Assembly (NCBI GenBank): GCA_026645815.1
Contig: JAPKMR010000011.1
Span: 35,486-99,485 of the forward strand
DNA: 64,000 nt
Reading direction: 5' to 3'
Source of the DNA: Anaerolineae bacterium
GTDB lineage: Bacteria > Chloroflexota > Anaerolineae > B4-G1 > SLSP01
This document shows positions 19,163-29,704 of the stretch, piece after piece; positions within the stretch are counted from its first letter, which is position 1, and the number at the start of each line of letters is the position of its first letter. Below the pieces are notes generated by a model. The model was not told the origin of the DNA. It worked only from the letters and a program-made list of their open reading frames with translations, and searched no databases. The translations under genes and the position numbers were made by a program.

Positions 19163-20965
19163 TTATGGAATACAGAGCTTGCTTCCGATATAGATGGTGT
19201 CGTTCCACATGCCGTTCGCGCGCTTGATGGCATCTACCGTGGTCCCGTAACGCCGCGCGAGCGAGAAGAGGGTGTCTCCGTAGTGAACAATGTGGGTGTA
19301 GCGGCAACCGGCGCCAGTCGGCGGCAGGACGGGTGTTCCCGCCTGGCGATTCTTCAGCGTGAGCACACTGCAGCTTCCCGTCGCGGCTAGAGTGACGACC
19401 TGCCGTTGGGGTGTGACCGGTGTCCAACCCGGCTGCAGCGTCTCGGAGATCACATAGGTGCCCGGCGTCAAGCCGTTGAAGCGCACGTGCCCGGTGCCAT
19501 CAGTGATACCGGTCTGCAGCGTGCCACCATACGCGGGCTTGATATGAATCTGCCATCCGGGAAGCCCCACGTTGTCCCAGGCATCCTTTTTATAGATGTC
19601 CACGCAGGCAAAGGTCGTCCGGTTTTTGAAGCGCACGTGCTCGCACACGAAGGGCTTGGTGACGACGACATCGAATTCAGCGGGTGTCACTGCTTCCCAC
19701 CCTTGCTGCGGTTCCTCTGAAAGCGTCCAGGTGCCTATGCTGAGCTGATGGAATTGGAAGAAGCCATTTTTGTCGGTAACCGTGGTATATTCCTCGCCAG
19801 CGGCGTTTCGTGCTTTGATGGTCCATCCAGCAAGGCCCTGATCCAGGTGGTTGATCTTGTAGCCGGCCACACAACCGAGCGCTTCATTCTTGAAGGTGAT
19901 GTTGACGCAGCGTCCCGGTGTGTTCAGGTTGATGACCGTTTCCGCTGCACCAACCGTGCGCCAGTTTGGTTGCACCTCTTCTTTGACGCGCCATTCTCCA
20001 AGTGCTAGTCCGTCGAAGGTCGCTATGCCAGCACTGTTGGTTACTTTGCTGATGCTGGCTTGCGTCCCATCGGGGCGAGAGAGTGAAATCTTCCAACCGG
20101 CAAGGGGTTTACCGGCGGTATCCACTTTGATGACCTGGATGCAGCCTGTGTGAACCTGCTTGTTGACAAACTGCACTGTTTGACAGCCGCCTGGAACGCG
20201 CGGTGCAATCAGGGTTATGCGTTGCTGAATGGCAGAACCCGGGGCAGGAATCCACCCCACGCGTGATTCCTCGGTCACGGTCCAGATGCCGGTGGCAAGG
20301 TTGGTGAAGCGCAGACGTCCTTGCCCATCGGTCACTCCGTTGACGGTGGCCAGTTTGGATGCGGCGGTAATGCCCCATCCTGGAATGCCTACCGGTTGTG
20401 CAAAACCCATCTTGCCATCGGCGTCCAGCTTCACTATCTCCAGACAGGGTTGGGCCTCCAATTTCATCCGCACCTCAGCGCAGCCGGTTCCGGCTCCGCT
20501 TAAGGTGACTTTAAAGGCTGCCGGGGTAAAGGGTTGCCAGCCAGCTGGTACATCTAGCTCCACCAGATAAGTCCCGGCTCCTAGTTTTTCGAATTTGAAG
20601 GCGCCTTTGGCGTCTATCGTCTTTGTCTGCGCCGTACCCCCCTCGAGGGTGACGCGAATGGTCCAACCGGCGCCCTGGGGTTGATGGTAGGTATCAATCA
20701 CATAGCCGGAGATGCAGGTTCCGCCCTGCCCCACGACCGGCGGGTCTGCCATTGCCCCGCCATCCTTACCTCCCGCGGCAGGAGCGACCGGCGCGGCATT
20801 CGCCGGATAGACGACCGCGGGCGCTACATCTCCTTCCACATTTGCATATGCTGCCACTGGCGCGGGCTCCGGGATTTTTGTAGGAGTTTTCGCAGCGACC
20901 AGGCTCGTTGCCAATGCTAACACCGCAACAAGCGCCAGACCAATGAAGAGCCAACGTGATTTCAT
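19163..20965 (-). CDS. Secreted SpaA/Cna-B-like repeat protein with internal LPPTG and C-terminal LysM
   Basis: Signal peptide; at least five 'Cxxxx(K/Y)...GWxI...G...F..L..G.W.V.E....GW...C..V.FKN' domains; terminal CRYTHIVHYGDTLFSLARRYGTTVDAIKRANGMWNDTIYIGSKLCIP (LysM). Confidence 0.8.
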   Translation of the reverse strand: MKSRWLFIGLALVAVLALATSLVAAKTPTKIPEPAPVAAYANVEGDVAPAVVYPANAAPVAPAAGGKDGGAMADPPVVGQGGTCISGYVIDTYHQPQGAGWTIRVTLEGGTAQTKTIDAKGAFKFEKLGAGTYLVELDVPAGWQPFTPAAFKVTLSGAGTGCAEVRMKLEAQPCLEIVKLDADGKMGFAQPVGIPGWGITAASKLATVNGVTDGQGRLRFTNLATGIWTVTEESRVGWIPAPGSAIQQRITLIAPRVPGGCQTVQFVNKQVHTGCIQVIKVDTAGKPLAGWKISLSRPDGTQASISKVTNSAGIATFDGLALGEWRVKEEVQPNWRTVGAAETVINLNTPGRCVNITFKNEALGCVAGYKINHLDQGLAGWTIKARNAAGEEYTTVTDKNGFFQFHQLSIGTWTLSEEPQQGWEAVTPAEFDVVVTKPFVCEHVRFKNRTTFACVDIYKKDAWDNVGLPGWQIHIKPAYGGTLQTGITDGTGHVRFNGLTPGTYVISETLQPGWTPVTPQRQVVTLAATGSCSVLTLKNRQAGTPVLPPTGAGCRYTHIVHYGDTLFSLARRYGTTVDAIKRANGMWNDTIYIGSKLCIP

Positions 20966-21128
20966 CTGTAGCCTCCTTTTGGAATCTTGGCTGGTGTGTA
21001 GAAAGATGCGTGGTCTGTAGAATACATTAAAATCTTATCATGATTTTGTGCCAAGTGCAAGCTTTTTTCACCACTATTCTAAAAAAGTGAGGATTGAACC
21101 TGTGCTCTCTTTGCCCGGTATTCTTAGT

Positions 21129-22328
21129 ATGACAACAAACCAACCTTTGAATCACCAACTAACGTCTGTGGCGCACGCTTCTGGCGAGTCGGGCAGTACC
21201 CGGCGTATTCTGCGGGGCGGCGGTGCGCTTTTTGGTATCGTATATGGCCTGAGTTTTGCGCTGTTCTTGTGGGGGCGCGAGGGTTTTTTGCTGGCCCAAA
21301 GTGCCGCAGAGTGGCCGTGGTTATCCCTGACTCTTGGATTGCCGGCTGCATTGCTCATCGGAGGTATTGCTGGGTGGCTGGCCACGCTTATTTCTTCGGC
21401 GGCATGGAGTGTTGTAGTCTGGGTTCTCGCTAATGCCGCGCTGGGCTGGCTCACGGGGCATCTTCCTTGTGAGGGCATCAGTCTTGCCGTCGGGTTTCTG
21501 GATTCCCGCGTTTCCGGTTTGGAGCTCATTCCCTTCACCCCTTACCATGAGACCGCTTTGTGGGTGGTGATAAGTGGGTCGGCGCTGATTGGGCTTGCTC
21601 TGGGACTGGCGCAGCCTTATGCGATAGAAGCGTTCTGGGATCGCTTGGGGCCGGAAGCCCGCGCCAAACCCCATGTTTTGCGCCTGTTTCTGAATCTCAA
21701 AGTGCTGCCTTTAGTGCTCTGGGGGGCGCCGCTGGCTTTGATTTCCGCAGCAGTCGCCATCTTGATGTTCGGCAGCTACCGTATTGCACCACCGCGGCAG
21801 GTACATCATCTGATCCGGACGACCCTGACTGGCGGCGAGGCTCAAGTGCAGGCTGAGGGCTTGAATCAATATGTGGCGCATCGCTATGGAGCGCGCTTTA
21901 CGCCGGTTTATGTGCAGCACCTCAATCACCCCTACCGCGCCACCGATACAGTGCATACGATCTATGTGGATACGGCTTTTGATAACGGCTTTGTGATGCG
22001 TTGCTGTGTGGTTAGCGGCACGCTATCTTCCTGCGATGATATTTCCCAACTCTATCCGGTGTGGATGGAGAGCCTGGTTGCAGGCGGAAGAGCCGGGACG
22101 CAACCCTGGAAGGACTTGCCGCAGGAATTGCGGGTAGAAGAGCCTGCGGAGGCGGTGTTAAGGCAAGGCAAAGATGCGCTGGCGGGCGATTTTTCCGTGC
22201 ATCGCGTTGCGCAGCATGGCGGGTTGTTATGGTTGGAGGCGCGCTTCACTTCTGGTGCGGCTCTGACTTGCCGGTTCAGGGGGCTATATCCTGTCATAGT
22301 CGAAGCCTGTGAGGTGACCCAGCCCTGA
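21129..22328 (+). CDS. Hypothetical multi-pass membrane protein
   Basis: Several TM helices; ATG at 21129 (MTTNQPLNHQ) more plausible than tabulated 21048 start. Confidence 0.7.
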   Translation: MTTNQPLNHQLTSVAHASGESGSTRRILRGGGALFGIVYGLSFALFLWGREGFLLAQSAAEWPWLSLTLGLPAALLIGGIAGWLATLISSAAWSVVVWVLANAALGWLTGHLPCEGISLAVGFLDSRVSGLELIPFTPYHETALWVVISGSALIGLALGLAQPYAIEAFWDRLGPEARAKPHVLRLFLNLKVLPLVLWGAPLALISAAVAILMFGSYRIAPPRQVHHLIRTTLTGGEAQVQAEGLNQYVAHRYGARFTPVYVQHLNHPYRATDTVHTIYVDTAFDNGFVMRCCVVSGTLSSCDDISQLYPVWMESLVAGGRAGTQPWKDLPQELRVEEPAEAVLRQGKDALAGDFSVHRVAQHGGLLWLEARFTSGAALTCRFRGLYPVIVEACEVTQP

Positions 22329-22395
22329 AACGTGGGGTGGGGGTGCAAAATCCTCCTTATGCAGGTCTTGGGGCACAGTTTTACTGCACCAAACG

Positions 22396-22429
22396 AAGCC
22401 TCCTCGCCGAAAGCGGCGAGGAGGCTTTT
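22396..22429. terminator. Rho-independent-type terminator between convergent genes
   Basis: GCCTCCTCGCCG-AAAG-CGGCGAGGAGGC followed by TTTT (and A-rich on the other side). Confidence 0.75.
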
Positions 22430-22462
22430 CTGATATGGGGAAAAGCTTTGCTAAGAAAGACT

Positions 22463-23494
22463 TTACCGTGAACCCTGCAAGCGCGGGTCGAGAACGTCGC
22501 GCAAGGCGTCGCCCACTAGATTCCACGAGAGGACAAATAGCACAAGCGTCACGCCGGGGAATATGATGATGTACCAGTATTCAGCCAGCTGTGTCATCCA
22601 GTCGCGGGCAAAGGACAGCAACTGTCCCCAATCGGCGAAACCCACTTCCGCGCCGATGCCTAGGAAACTCAAGCCGGCGAAGGTGATGGCATAGCTGCCG
22701 ATACGCATTGAAGCGAGCACCAGAGTGGGGAAAATGGCGTTGGGTAAAATATGGCGGAACAGAATCCGGCTATCGCGGACGCCGACAACGCGCGCCGCCA
22801 GGACATATTCTCGCTCGCGCAGCGATAGGATATCGCTGCGCAACAGGCGCGCAAAACCCATCCAGCTGAACACAATCAATGCAATCATGGGGGCAAGCAG
22901 GCCCTTGCCCAGACGCGGCGTCAGTACCGCCGATAGCGTCATGGCTGTGAGCAGGAAGGGGAATGCCTGGAACAAATCTGTGATGCGCATCAGGACCATA
23001 TCTATCGCGCCACCGTAATATGCCGAGACTGCTCCAACGGTCACCCCAATGAGTATCCCCGCCAGGGTAATGGTTAGGCCGGCAAACAGCGCCGTGCGCG
23101 TCCCCCAGATGACGCCATAATAAATGTCCCACTGTCCGCTGGCAGTGCCCATCAGATGCACCCATTGGTCCTTGCCGGTTACGGCTTTCCACCAGAACGG
23201 CAGCGGCGGTTGGCGTGTTTTCCACTCAGTGCCGGGCACCTTAGGTACAGCGCCGTAGCCATCGCGGGGGATATTATAGGGATCATCGGGGGAGACTGGC
23301 GGCGCCAAAATCGGAGCCGCGGCGGCGATGAAAATGAATAACGCCAATAGTATCAACCCGATGACGGAGACAGGGTTAGTCGCCAATCCTTTTAGCGTGC
23401 GGTAAGCATCGTGCCCTACCAGGTGCTCTAGCCAGTTGACGGGACGACGGATGGCGAGTACGGCATTCTCAACAGGTTTTTCTTGTGCTGTCAT
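22463..23494 (-). CDS. Opp/Dpp-type ABC transporter permease (OppC/DppC-like)
   Basis: Binding-protein-dependent permease motif (SLREREYVLAARVVGVRDSRILFRHILPN) and N-terminal OppC extension. Confidence 0.92.
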   Translation of the reverse strand: MTAQEKPVENAVLAIRRPVNWLEHLVGHDAYRTLKGLATNPVSVIGLILLALFIFIAAAAPILAPPVSPDDPYNIPRDGYGAVPKVPGTEWKTRQPPLPFWWKAVTGKDQWVHLMGTASGQWDIYYGVIWGTRTALFAGLTITLAGILIGVTVGAVSAYYGGAIDMVLMRITDLFQAFPFLLTAMTLSAVLTPRLGKGLLAPMIALIVFSWMGFARLLRSDILSLREREYVLAARVVGVRDSRILFRHILPNAIFPTLVLASMRIGSYAITFAGLSFLGIGAEVGFADWGQLLSFARDWMTQLAEYWYIIIFPGVTLVLFVLSWNLVGDALRDVLDPRLQGSR

Positions 23495-23517
23495 CGTTTT
23501 TCTTCTCCTCGTAGACC

Positions 23518-24600
23518 TTAATCCAGCCGGACCCGCGGATCAATATAGGCGTATAGCACATCTACCACCACGTTGGCAAGCACCAGAATCAGCCCGTTGA
23601 ATAACACAAAGGAGAGTACCGTGATGACATCTAGCTGCGAAGCCGCTCTGGCGGCAGCCGCGCCCATGCCGGGGTAATTGAAGACGGTTTCGATGATGAC
23701 GACACCGCTCAACAGGCCGACCACCGTGTTGCCGCCCAGCGTGACCACGGGCATCAGCGCATTGGGCAGAGCGTGTTTGTTGATGACGGTGCGCTCGGCA
23801 AGACCTTTGGCGCGCGCGGTCGTGATATAGTCCTGGCGCAGCGTCTCCAGCATAGAGGAGCGCGTCACCCGTAGCGTCAGCGCCCACCACAGATAAGCGA
23901 GTGAGATGACGGGCAGCACCATATGGCGCAACGAATCGAAGAAGATGTCGAAGCGCAGGTTGAGCAGCGCGTCAATGCTAATCAGTTTTGTGTAGTTGTG
24001 GAACGCTGGTGACGTGACGATCTGGTTAGCCCAGTCGGAGATGCGCCCCGGCGGGAACCATCCCGTCCCGGCGTAAAAAGCCATCAGCAAGAGCAAGCCA
24101 AAGACAAAGTCCGGGAAGGACCACCCGACGATACCGAAGATGCGCACGATATGGTCGAGCGGTTTATTGTGTTTGACTGCACCGACCACTCCCAGGAAGA
24201 TACCACCAGCGATCACGGGGATTACCGCGTACAGCGCCAGTTCCAGACTGGCGGGGAATCGCCGGGCTAGCAATTCGCCCACAGGTTGCGAGGCGGTGCG
24301 CGAATAACCGAAATCGCCGCGCAAAATGCCGCCAATATTCTCCACCGTCGTTACCCCGTCTTCGGTCGTGGTTATGGTCGTGCCAAAGAGCCAGCGCCAG
24401 TACTGTTTGTACCAGGGATCATCTAGCCCGTATTTCTTGATGATGCCTTCCAACACGCGATCATTCCGCGGCACATCGCGCACATAGAGCGCAGTGCGTT
24501 CCACGGGGGTCAGCGCCATCAACATCAAGAAGATCAGGATGGTCACGCCGATAAGTAGCAAGGGCACCGCGATGAGGCGGCGGATAATGTAATTGATCAT
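23518..24600 (-). CDS. Opp/Dpp-type ABC transporter permease (OppB/DppB-like)
   Basis: MINYIIRRLIAVPLLLIGVTILIFLMLM, EAA loop LRQDYITTARAKGLAERTVINKHALPNALMPVV; SD AGGAGGAAAGGC before 24600. Confidence 0.92.
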   Translation of the reverse strand: MINYIIRRLIAVPLLLIGVTILIFLMLMALTPVERTALYVRDVPRNDRVLEGIIKKYGLDDPWYKQYWRWLFGTTITTTEDGVTTVENIGGILRGDFGYSRTASQPVGELLARRFPASLELALYAVIPVIAGGIFLGVVGAVKHNKPLDHIVRIFGIVGWSFPDFVFGLLLLMAFYAGTGWFPPGRISDWANQIVTSPAFHNYTKLISIDALLNLRFDIFFDSLRHMVLPVISLAYLWWALTLRVTRSSMLETLRQDYITTARAKGLAERTVINKHALPNALMPVVTLGGNTVVGLLSGVVIIETVFNYPGMGAAAARAASQLDVITVLSFVLFNGLILVLANVVVDVLYAYIDPRVRLD

Positions 24601-24615
24601 GCCTTTCCTCCTGGG

Positions 24616-24648
24616 GTGTGGGAGAGAGCCGAAGGCTCTCTCCCACAC
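24616..24648 (-). promoter_or_regulatory. Intra-operon hairpin between SBP and permease genes
   Basis: GTGTGGGAGAGAGCC-GAA-GGCTCTCTCCCACAC perfect 15-bp stem. Confidence 0.7.
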
Positions 24649-24664
24649 AGCATTGAGCAACGAT

Positions 24665-26677
24665 TTACTGCTTGGTCAGGGTGTAGTAGCGAGAATCCCA
24701 CCCGTAGATGGGGTTGTAGTAGTAGCCACCCATCCAACGCTGCCAGTAGCTGCGCGTGGTAACCACGGCGCCGCGGATGGCGATAGCGTTGTCATAGTCG
24801 ACCTGGGTGATGTTCTTGTAGAGCTCGGCGCGCTTGGCGTTGTCGGTCTCAGCCACACCCGCCATTACCAGTTCGTTGAACATGTCCCACATTTCCTGGG
24901 GCAGGTTCTGGCGACCGGCGTACGTGCCGATTAAGAAGGGCTGCGCCCAGTTGTGCGGGTCGTGCAGGTCCTCGATCCAACCGCTGACCGCGACGGGCAG
25001 GCGGCTGTTGCGGAACTCAGCCAGGTACGTGGGCCACGGCAGGGCGATGATCTCCAGCCGGAACTTGCCATCAATGCTGGCAAAGTTGTTCTGGAGAATC
25101 TGGGCGATGGTCTGGCGGGTCACATTACCGGTGTTGTAAGCAACCTGGAGCCGGAAACCCTTCTCCCAAACCTGGCCGTCCCAGGCCAGTTGCAGTTCTT
25201 CCGCGCACTTGTCCATGTCGAAGTTGTACATGGGACCGTTCACATCGTAGCCGATCATGCCGGGGATTAGGGGTCCAGAGACCTGGACAGCCTCGCCGGC
25301 GAGCGCGTCATTGATGTAAGCATCGAAGTCAAAGCAGTAGTTGAAGGCTTTGCGGATGTGGATGTCGTTGAAGAAGTCCGGGGGAATACCATTGCCATCC
25401 AACTGGCCGCTGCCCACGTAGGGGTTGCCGCCCTCGACGTTGAGGTCGAAGGTGAAGAAAACGTCGGTGCGGGAAACATCCGGAGCACCCTTGAACAGGC
25501 GCAGCGGTTGTTCGCTCAGAACTTCGCAGTCGAAGTCGGCAGTCTCCAGATTGTACTCGCACCACTCACCCACCATCGGGTCAATCTGCGTGATGCTGTC
25601 GCGCGGGACGCTCACATTGTCTGCATCGCCGGCCTGCATCATTGCAAAGCGGGTACCCCACTCGCTCACGCCCTTGAGCACGATGCGATCAATGCTGGGC
25701 TGCACAGGGCCACCCTCGAAGGTCGCCTCGGAGCGCCACCAGTCGGCGTTGCGGACGAGGACTTTCTCCTCACCGGGGGTCCAGCTATCCAGCTTGTAAG
25801 CGCCGGTGCCGTTCACGATTTTCCCGAGTGGGCTGGTCTCAGAGGTTACACCGTAGAAATTCTGCCAGGTGGCGCAATCGCCATCCCAGGCGCCATTCTC
25901 AACCGCCCAATCCTTATCCAGGACGGAGCCCCAGCTTTGTGCCAGGGTGGCGAGGAAGGGACCCCAGGGGGTCGCTAGTTGAATGGTCACGGTGCCGGCG
26001 GCGTCATCATAGGTGATGATGTTCGTCACGCGCTCGCAAGCGGTGGCGAGCAGACCGGCGTCCGCAGCCTTGAGGCTCTCGGTGTCGTCATCGAGCGCGC
26101 CGCTGGGATCCACCAGCTCGGCGATGTCGTAGATGCCGATGCCGAAGAGCGGCTCGGTGAACAGCCACTGGGGCGAGCTGGTACCACCCTGCAAAACACC
26201 ACGTTGGAGGCTGTAAGCGACGTCCTCAGGGGTCAGGTCGGCGCCATCGTGGAACTTCACACCCTTGCGGATGTCAAAAGTGTAGGTCATGCCGTCGTCT
26301 GAAACCTTCCAACCGGTTGCCAGGGCGGGCACGAACTCGAGCGCCGAAGGTCCCTTGTAGGTGACCAGCTGGTCATAGACGTTGAGAATGACGGCGTCGC
26401 CATCGCTCTCGTAGTTCCACGCTGGATCAAGCGAGTCAATGTTCTCGCCGATGGAGACAGAGACCAAGGCGCTGGGATCAGCGGATTTGAACTCAACATC
26501 TTTCACGGGTTCGGGGGTGGCGGTCACAACAACCTCCACTATCTCACCCTCTTTCTCCACCGTGACGATCACGGTTTCGACAACTTTCTCAGGGGTTGGG
26601 GTGGGCCCGCAGGCAGCTAGCAGCATGCTGGCAACCAGCATCACGCTGGCGATGGCCCACCAGATTTTCTTAGACAT
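24665..26677 (-). CDS. ABC transporter substrate-binding lipoprotein (SBP family 5, Opp/Dpp)
   Basis: Lipobox LLAAC, TGWKVSDDGMTYTFDIRKGVKFHDGADLTPEDVAYSL. Confidence 0.92.
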   Translation of the reverse strand: MSKKIWWAIASVMLVASMLLAACGPTPTPEKVVETVIVTVEKEGEIVEVVVTATPEPVKDVEFKSADPSALVSVSIGENIDSLDPAWNYESDGDAVILNVYDQLVTYKGPSALEFVPALATGWKVSDDGMTYTFDIRKGVKFHDGADLTPEDVAYSLQRGVLQGGTSSPQWLFTEPLFGIGIYDIAELVDPSGALDDDTESLKAADAGLLATACERVTNIITYDDAAGTVTIQLATPWGPFLATLAQSWGSVLDKDWAVENGAWDGDCATWQNFYGVTSETSPLGKIVNGTGAYKLDSWTPGEEKVLVRNADWWRSEATFEGGPVQPSIDRIVLKGVSEWGTRFAMMQAGDADNVSVPRDSITQIDPMVGEWCEYNLETADFDCEVLSEQPLRLFKGAPDVSRTDVFFTFDLNVEGGNPYVGSGQLDGNGIPPDFFNDIHIRKAFNYCFDFDAYINDALAGEAVQVSGPLIPGMIGYDVNGPMYNFDMDKCAEELQLAWDGQVWEKGFRLQVAYNTGNVTRQTIAQILQNNFASIDGKFRLEIIALPWPTYLAEFRNSRLPVAVSGWIEDLHDPHNWAQPFLIGTYAGRQNLPQEMWDMFNELVMAGVAETDNAKRAELYKNITQVDYDNAIAIRGAVVTTRSYWQRWMGGYYYNPIYGWDSRYYTLTKQ

Positions 26678-26787
26678 TTAGTACTCCTCCTTCAAGGTTT
26701 TGGGATATATTGTAAAGCAACCAACACAGGACTGACTGAACTTCTCGATACACATCACCTCCTTCCGTTGTTTTCAGGTTCACGTTC

Positions 26788-27807
26788 TTAAGCCCGTCCC
26801 TTCACGAGATGGCAGGCACAGAAGTGACCCGGTGCAATTTCGGCGATATCTGGATCCACTTCAAAACACGTATCGAAGGCTTTCGGGCAGCGCGTGTTGA
26901 AGTTGCAACCCTTGGGTGGGTGGGCAGGGCTAGGCAAGTCCCCTTCCAGAATGATGCGTTGTCGTTTCTCCTCGATCACGGGATCTGGAACGGGCACAGC
27001 AGAGAGCAGCGCCTGTGTGTACGGGTGCTGCGGATTGCTGTACAACGTATCCCGGTCCGTGAGCTCCATAATCTTGCCCAGGTACATTACCGCGATGCGG
27101 TTGCTGATATGGCGCACCATGCTCAGGTCGTGGGCGATAAAGACGTAGGTCAACCCCAGTTTCTCCTGGAGGTCTTCGAGTAGATTGACCACTTGTGCCT
27201 GGATCGAGACATCCAGCGCTGAGATAGGTTCGTCACAAATAATGAGATCGGGGTTGAGCGCCAGTGAGCGCGCCAGGCCGATGCGTTGGCGCTGCCCACC
27301 GGAGAATTCGTGGGGATAGCGACGCATGAAATCTGGGTTGAGCCCGACCAACTCTAGCAGTTGCGCTACACGCTCCTTGCGTTCCTCACCCGCGGCGATG
27401 TGGAAGACCTCCAGCGGCTCGCCGACGATCTTGAAGACGCTCATACGTGGATTGAGTGAGGCGTAGGGGTCCTGAAAGATCATCTGCATCTTCTGCCGTA
27501 TTTGCCGTAGGGATTCGCCTTTTAGCGATGCCATATCCGTGCCTAGAAAATCCACTCGCCCGGCGGTCGGTTCGTAGAGGCGGATGATGGTGCGCCCGGC
27601 TGTGGTCTTGCCGCAGCCACTTTCGCCCACCAGGCCCAAGGTCTCGCCGCGATGCACGGTGAAACTGATGCCATCCACAGCTTTAACATCTCCTACGTGG
27701 CTCTGGAAGACTCCGCGGTGGATGGGGAAATATTTCTTCAGATTCTCAACGCGCAAGACGATCTCGCGCGACTCGGTTGTGGGCGTAGCAGGGGCGGCAA
27801 TCGTCAT
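26788..27807 (-). CDS. Opp/Dpp-type ABC transporter ATP-binding protein (OppF/DppF-like)
   Basis: [14 protein letters not shown] variant [15 protein letters not shown], Walker [19 protein letters not shown], oligopeptide C-terminal [10 protein letters not shown]. Tabulated start 27933. Confidence 0.92.
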   Translation of the reverse strand: MTIAAPATPTTESREIVLRVENLKKYFPIHRGVFQSHVGDVKAVDGISFTVHRGETLGLVGESGCGKTTAGRTIIRLYEPTAGRVDFLGTDMASLKGESLRQIRQKMQMIFQDPYASLNPRMSVFKIVGEPLEVFHIAAGEERKERVAQLLELVGLNPDFMRRYPHEFSGGQRQRIGLARSLALNPDLIICDEPISALDVSIQAQVVNLLEDLQEKLGLTYVFIAHDLSMVRHISNRIAVMYLGKIMELTDRDTLYSNPQHPYTQALLSAVPVPDPVIEEKRQRIILEGDLPSPAHPPKGCNFNTRCPKAFDTCFEVDPDIAEIAPGHFCACHLVKGRA

Positions 27808-28817
27808 TGTACTCTCCTCACATTGGCTTTTTCCCAGCAGGCAGCGATATGCTGCGATCCAACTTCTTCCAGTGACGGCGTCTCGAAGGCGCAACGCTCT
27901 ACGCGGAAGGCGCAGCGTGGGGCAAAGGGGCAACCTTTGAGCTCGCCCACCAAATCTGGCGGCTCACCTTTGATTGAATACAAGCGTTTCGCGCGCTCGC
28001 GTCGCAATCCGGGTAATGAACCGAGCAATCCCACGGTGTAGGGGTGGTGGGGGTTGGCGTAAATCTCCTTCACGGGACCTGACTCGATAATGCTGCCGGC
28101 GTACATCACATTCACGCGGCGCGCCATCCCGGCAACCACACCCAGGTCATGGGTAATCCAGATTACCGCCATACCGATTCTCTCCTGCAGGCGCTTCACC
28201 AGATCTACAATCTGCGCCTGGATTGTGACATCCAGCGCGGTTGTGGGTTCGTCAGCAATCAGCAGGCCCGGATTGCAGGATAATCCCATCGCAATCATCG
28301 CGCGCTGTCGCATCCCGCCAGAAAATTGGTGGGGGTAGTCATCGAGGCGTTGTCGCGCCTCGGGGATGCCTACCAGCACTAACAGTTCCTCCGCGCGGGC
28401 ACGGGCTGCTTTATCATCCATGCCCTGGTGGAGTTTAAGCGCCTCCATAATCTGGAAGCCCACCGTTAACACTGGATTGAGCGACGTCATGGGGTCTTGA
28501 AAGATCATCGCGATTTCGGCGCCACGCACGCGCCGCATTTCATCACCAGTCAGCTGGAGCAGATCCTTGCCGCGGAAGAAGACTTCCCCGCCGGTGATTT
28601 TCCCGGGCGGGGTGGGGATCAACCGCATGATGGAGAGCGCGTGGACACTTTTTCCGCAACCACTCTCGCCCACCACGCCCAACGTGTCGCCCTCGTTCAT
28701 GGTGTACGAGATACGATTGACTGCGTGGACGATGCCATCCTCGGTTTGGAACTGTGTTTCCAGATTTCTTACGTCCAATAGATGTTGCCAGGCTGATTGT
28801 GTTTGCTGTTCCGTCAT
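27804..28817 (-). CDS. Opp/Dpp-type ABC transporter ATP-binding protein (OppD/DppD-like)
   Basis: [54 protein letters not shown] overlap with next gene. Tabulated start 28880. Confidence 0.92.
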   Translation of the reverse strand: MTEQQTQSAWQHLLDVRNLETQFQTEDGIVHAVNRISYTMNEGDTLGVVGESGCGKSVHALSIMRLIPTPPGKITGGEVFFRGKDLLQLTGDEMRRVRGAEIAMIFQDPMTSLNPVLTVGFQIMEALKLHQGMDDKAARARAEELLVLVGIPEARQRLDDYPHQFSGGMRQRAMIAMGLSCNPGLLIADEPTTALDVTIQAQIVDLVKRLQERIGMAVIWITHDLGVVAGMARRVNVMYAGSIIESGPVKEIYANPHHPYTVGLLGSLPGLRRERAKRLYSIKGEPPDLVGELKGCPFAPRCAFRVERCAFETPSLEEVGSQHIAACWEKANVRRVQ

Positions 28818-29255
28818 GCGTTTCTTCGCTCCTGAAAGAATGACTGCCTTTTGAAGAAGGCTTGGGCTTTCCGGAAACACCGGATAGCACCTATCTGGAT
28901 TTCGTGATTATCGCTTCCTTTTTCAAGCTCCACAGAATGCCTTATCTTTTCAGCATAAATACTGCCACGAGTGGGAATTTGTTCAATTACCGGGTCAGTA
29001 AATGGTCAGTGCTGAAAGGCGGCACCGGTTAGGGTGGGGAATATGGGTACGGGGAGCACATGCATGATGCACCTATACAAGCTGGGGAAAACACGGCTTG
29101 CTGTAGACGTGCAGCGCTCAGCGATAAAGCCATCATCGTAGGGCCAGTTCGAAAACCAGGTTTGTGTGAGTCCCAATAAAGTCCAATTTGTGACAAAAAC
29201 ACGATACGTTATATTATACCCGCTCTGAGGATAAGTCAATTGACATTTGTATTGC

Positions 29256-29510
29256 GGGTATAGGACAAATTATTGGGAAGTTCAAGCGGTTGAGTATAAC
29301 CGCGATCGGCTGGGTGAGGCCATACGTCTAGACACTTGAGCACGCTGAAGAGATGCAGAGGGTAGTTCTTTTTGTGATTTTCGTGAACGGGGCTGCGCCC
29401 CCGTTCACGAAAATCACTCTTGCAGAGAGAAGGCGCAGATTGTTTGAGCGCTGATGAGGGTCGTTTACAAGATGGCGACCTTATTTTCTCCAATATTCTA
29501 TCGTATACCC
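29256..29510. mobile_element. MITE-like element, copy A
   Basis: 21-bp TIRs GGGTATAGGACAAATTATTGG / CCAATATTCTATCGTATACCC (17/21), flanked by perfect direct repeat TTGTATTGC (29247..29255 and 29511..29519); homologous to 62720..62953. Confidence 0.85.
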
Positions 29511-29704
29511 TTGTATTGCGCGCGGCAGGCTTTCGTCAATGATAGCGGACCATACCTTATTGGGAAAGCGAGCAAGGGGCACACGTAAATTTTATGGATC
29601 GGATATCTTGGTCTCCGGAAATTTGTCCCGATTCTTTGGGGTTGGTCTTTTTCTGAACTGTGTTACACTTCGTTTGTCTGCTACCTCACTTAAGGAGTGC
29701 ACCT

